A stretch of DNA of 7,144 nt. It comes from Phycisphaerae bacterium. GTDB taxonomy: Bacteria > Planctomycetota > Phycisphaerae > UBA1845. Shown here one piece after another: positions 5,345 to 7,144 of this stretch (its first letter is position 1; each line of letters starts with the position of its first letter). The translations under genes were made by a program, and so were the position numbers. The notes under the pieces are model-generated. The model did no database searches, was not told the origin of the DNA, and was given only the letters and a program-made list of their open reading frames with translations. Location: contig JANQGB010001511.1 of the NCBI GenBank assembly GCA_028277545.1, positions 1 through 7,144 of the forward strand, written 5' to 3'.

Positions 5345-7144
5345 CCCTGATCCTCCGGATTACAGTTAAGAGTGAATCTAAAATGGGCCCCTTGCCCCGG
5401 CTTCGACTCGACCCACAGCCGGCCGCCGTGGCGCTCGACGGTCTTGCGGCAGATGGCCAGTCCTATGCCTGTTCCCTCGAAATCGCTGCGGCGGTGCAGT
5501 CGTTTGAAGGGGCCGAAGATCTGTTCGGCGTAAACGGCATCGATTCCGATGCCGTTGTCACGCACCCCCAGGACCCACTCGCCGTCGACCCGATCAGCCG
5601 TGAACCTAATGACCGGCCGCTCGCCGGCGACAACGAACTTCAGGGCGTTGGCCACCAGGTTCTGGTAGAGCTGTGTCAAGGTAGTGGCGTCGCCGATGAC
5701 TTCGGGCAGCTCATCGCGCGTAATCTCAGCGCCCGTTTCCTCGGCCAAGCGGGCCAGCGCCTCCAGGGCCCGGTCGGCGCAGTCGTCGAGCGAGAGCAGA
5801 TCCCGTTGCATCGCTTCCCGTCCGGCGCGAGACAGGCGCAACAGATCCTCCACCAGCGTATGCATGCGCTGGGCCGCATCCGTGATGAAGCGCAGGTCCT
5901 TGGCCGCCGGTCCGGGCAGGTCGTCCCCCAGATCCCTGGCCAGTAGTTCGCTGAAGGCGATCAGCTTCCGGAGCGGCTCCTGGAGATCGTGACTGGCCAC
6001 GTGGCTGAACTCGTCGAGATCAGCGTTCTTGCGGGCCAGCTCCGCGACGCTGGCCTCCAGGGCGTGGTTGGCCTCCCGCGTGGCCGCGTTGGCCCGTGCC
6101 AGGGCCTCGTTGGCTACCCCCATCGCGGTGGCATGCTCGCGCAAGGCTTCCTCGGCCCGCTTGCGCTGGACGATGCCAAAGGTGTTCCTGGCAAAGAGGG
6201 AGAGCTGATCTATGTCGAACTGATTGTAGTCCTGTGGTTTGTTGCCCACGCCGAGCACGGCGACGATCTGATCGTTGTCGAATACCGGGACCGCCATCTC
6301 CCGCTGGATAGGGACGTGGCCGGCAGGCAGTCCTTTCTTGTGGGGCAGGCTCTCGTAGTCGTTGTGGATCACGGGTTGGCGCTGGTGGATGCAGTCCACC
6401 CATACGCCGGCCTTCTCCAGGGGATAATGCGTGTTGTCCCCCGAGACCGAGCAACGCTTCAGCGTCTCCCGCGACCAGGTGTAGAGCGCCAGAGTCTTCT
6501 GGTCGGAGTTCACGAAGTGAAAGTAGCCGATTCTGCTGTCGGTAAGGCGGACGCCCTCTTCTAGGCCGTGGGCGATGATCTCGTCGACCGACGAGGAGTC
6601 CATAATCTGGTTCAGATTGAGAGAGGCCTTCAGGACATTCTCCGCCTGCTTGCGCTCGGTGATGTCGCGGACCATGGCGGTGAACACGCAGCGCCCGCCC
6701 GGACGAGCTTCACTGAGTGCCAGCTCAGCAGGGAAGGTAGTGCCATCCTTGCGCCGGCCAAGCACCTCGCGGTCCGGGCCAGTCACCCGGTCTCGGCGGT
6801 TGCGCACGAAGTCGGCTAGTGACCCGCTCTGTGCGTCACCCGGTCGTTTGGACATGAGCATATATAGGTTATGGCCCACGATCTCGCTGGCCGTGTAACC
6901 GAACAACTGCTCGGCCGCCCTGTTGACTGACTCTATCCGGCCCTGCTGGTCGGCGGTGACGATTCCGTCGACGGCGCTCTCCAGAATAGTGCGGACGCGG
7001 GTCTCGCTTTCCTCCAGGCGCCGGACCAGCGGATTGCTGATACGGATGTTCACCAGCGCACCGCCCAGAATGACAACCAGCGCCGCGGCGCCGGCAATGG
7101 TGCCTGCCCGCAGGAAAGGGGCGCGTAATTCTGACAGGTCGCAC
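5296..7144 (-). CDS. Membrane sensor histidine kinase (TM-PAS-GAF-HisKA-HATPase), 5' end outside the window
   Basis: The frame stays open from TAG at 5296-5298 to the right edge, giving 615 visible residues (numbered from the first complete codon, 7143). Order: a transmembrane helix (about 13-33), a PAS domain with PAC motif (about 48-165, ending RDITERKQ), a GAF domain (about 178-325), a coiled coil (about 328-376), a HisKA domain with phospho-acceptor His385 in SHDLQEPLRK, and a HATPase with N-box NLVANALKF (Asn499), DNGIGID (529-535), the F box FGPFKRLH and GTGIGL (557-562). All catalytic boxes are intact, so it should autophosphorylate. The membrane helix implies an extracytoplasmic sensor domain upstream, which cannot be seen. 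A GTG at 7053 could be mistaken for the start, but it lies inside the membrane helix. The HisKA sequence is of the type found in phytochrome-like kinases, yet no phytochrome PHY domain or bilin Cys context is present. The 3' end overlaps the Rcp1-type regulator by 49 nt, making that its likely partner. Confidence 0.93.
   Translation of the reverse strand, partial: CDLSELRAPFLRAGTIAGAAALVVILGGALVNIRISNPLVRRLEESETRVRTILESAVDGIVTADQQGRIESVNRAAEQLFGYTASEIVGHNLYMLMSKRPGDAQSGSLADFVRNRRDRVTGPDREVLGRRKDGTTFPAELALSEARPGGRCVFTAMVRDITERKQAENVLKASLNLNQIMDSSSVDEIIAHGLEEGVRLTDSRIGYFHFVNSDQKTLALYTWSRETLKRCSVSGDNTHYPLEKAGVWVDCIHQRQPVIHNDYESLPHKKGLPAGHVPIQREMAVPVFDNDQIVAVLGVGNKPQDYNQFDIDQLSLFARNTFGIVQRKRAEEALREHATAMGVANEALARANAATREANHALEASVAELARKNADLDEFSHVASHDLQEPLRKLIAFSELLARDLGDDLPGPAAKDLRFITDAAQRMHTLVEDLLRLSRAGREAMQRDLLSLDDCADRALEALARLAEETGAEITRDELPEVIGDATTLTQLYQNLVANALKFVVAGERPVIRFTADRVDGEWVLGVRDNGIGIDAVYAEQIFGPFKRLHRRSDFEGTGIGLAICRKTVERHGGRLWVESKPGQGAHFRFTLNCNPEDQGCESEMPMAHAPLFSS
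5352..5356 (-). promoter_or_regulatory. Strong Shine-Dalgarno of the Rcp1-type regulator
   Basis: GGAGG (complement) lies seven bases before ATG 5344 and inside the kinase coding sequence. It is the best ribosome binding site in the window, and it fixes the start and suggests higher expression of the regulator than of the kinase. Confidence 0.75.

Noticed and set aside
5296..7144. Phytochrome photoreceptor kinase
   Set aside because: The GAF domain follows a membrane helix and PAS, there is no PHY domain, and no bilin-binding Cys context is evident; only the HisKA type and the Rcp1-like partner resemble phytochrome systems.

Overview
The window comes from a GC-rich bacterial chromosome. Every gene in it looks vertically housekeeping or sensory, and there is no phage, transposon, CRISPR or tRNA signal. 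A decaheme periplasmic cytochrome, a HemX/CcsA-like protein fused operonically to glutamyl-tRNA reductase, an Rcp1-type single-domain response regulator and short degenerate GC-rich tandem repeats between genes together suggest an environmental Planctomycetota-like or deltaproteobacterium-like organism. That assignment is inference; no marker gene here settles it.

Layout from left to right. On the + strand there is the 3' end of an unrecognised gene (to 168), then a lipoprotein-type decaheme c-type cytochrome (219-1457). A 167-bp convergent intergenic region follows, holding a stem-loop and a 43-bp tandem repeat. Everything to the right is on the - strand. Reading in the direction of transcription (right to left), a membrane histidine kinase (TM-PAS-GAF-HisKA-HATPase, running off the right edge) is followed by an Rcp1-like response regulator and a REC-GGDEF diguanylate cyclase. 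These three are tightly packed (49-nt overlap, then a 9-nt gap). After a 163-bp spacer with four 14-bp tandem repeats and a good sigma-70-type promoter come the HemX/CcsA-like membrane protein and hemA, which overlap by ATGA.

Functionally there are two modules. The first is a sensory operon in which one kinase probably feeds two receivers, one of them with a c-di-GMP-producing output that keeps both its active-site GGEEF and its inhibitory RxxD site. The second is a haem module: the first committed step of C5-pathway tetrapyrrole synthesis (hemA) with its membrane partner, lying tail to tail with a protein that needs ten covalently bound haems. No wholly new system is evident. The items most worth a second look are the repeat array just upstream of the hemX-hemA promoter, the kinase/Rcp1/GGDEF arrangement without a photoreceptor, the eroded tryptophan-rich motif of the CcsA-like protein, and the structured repeats between the convergent genes.
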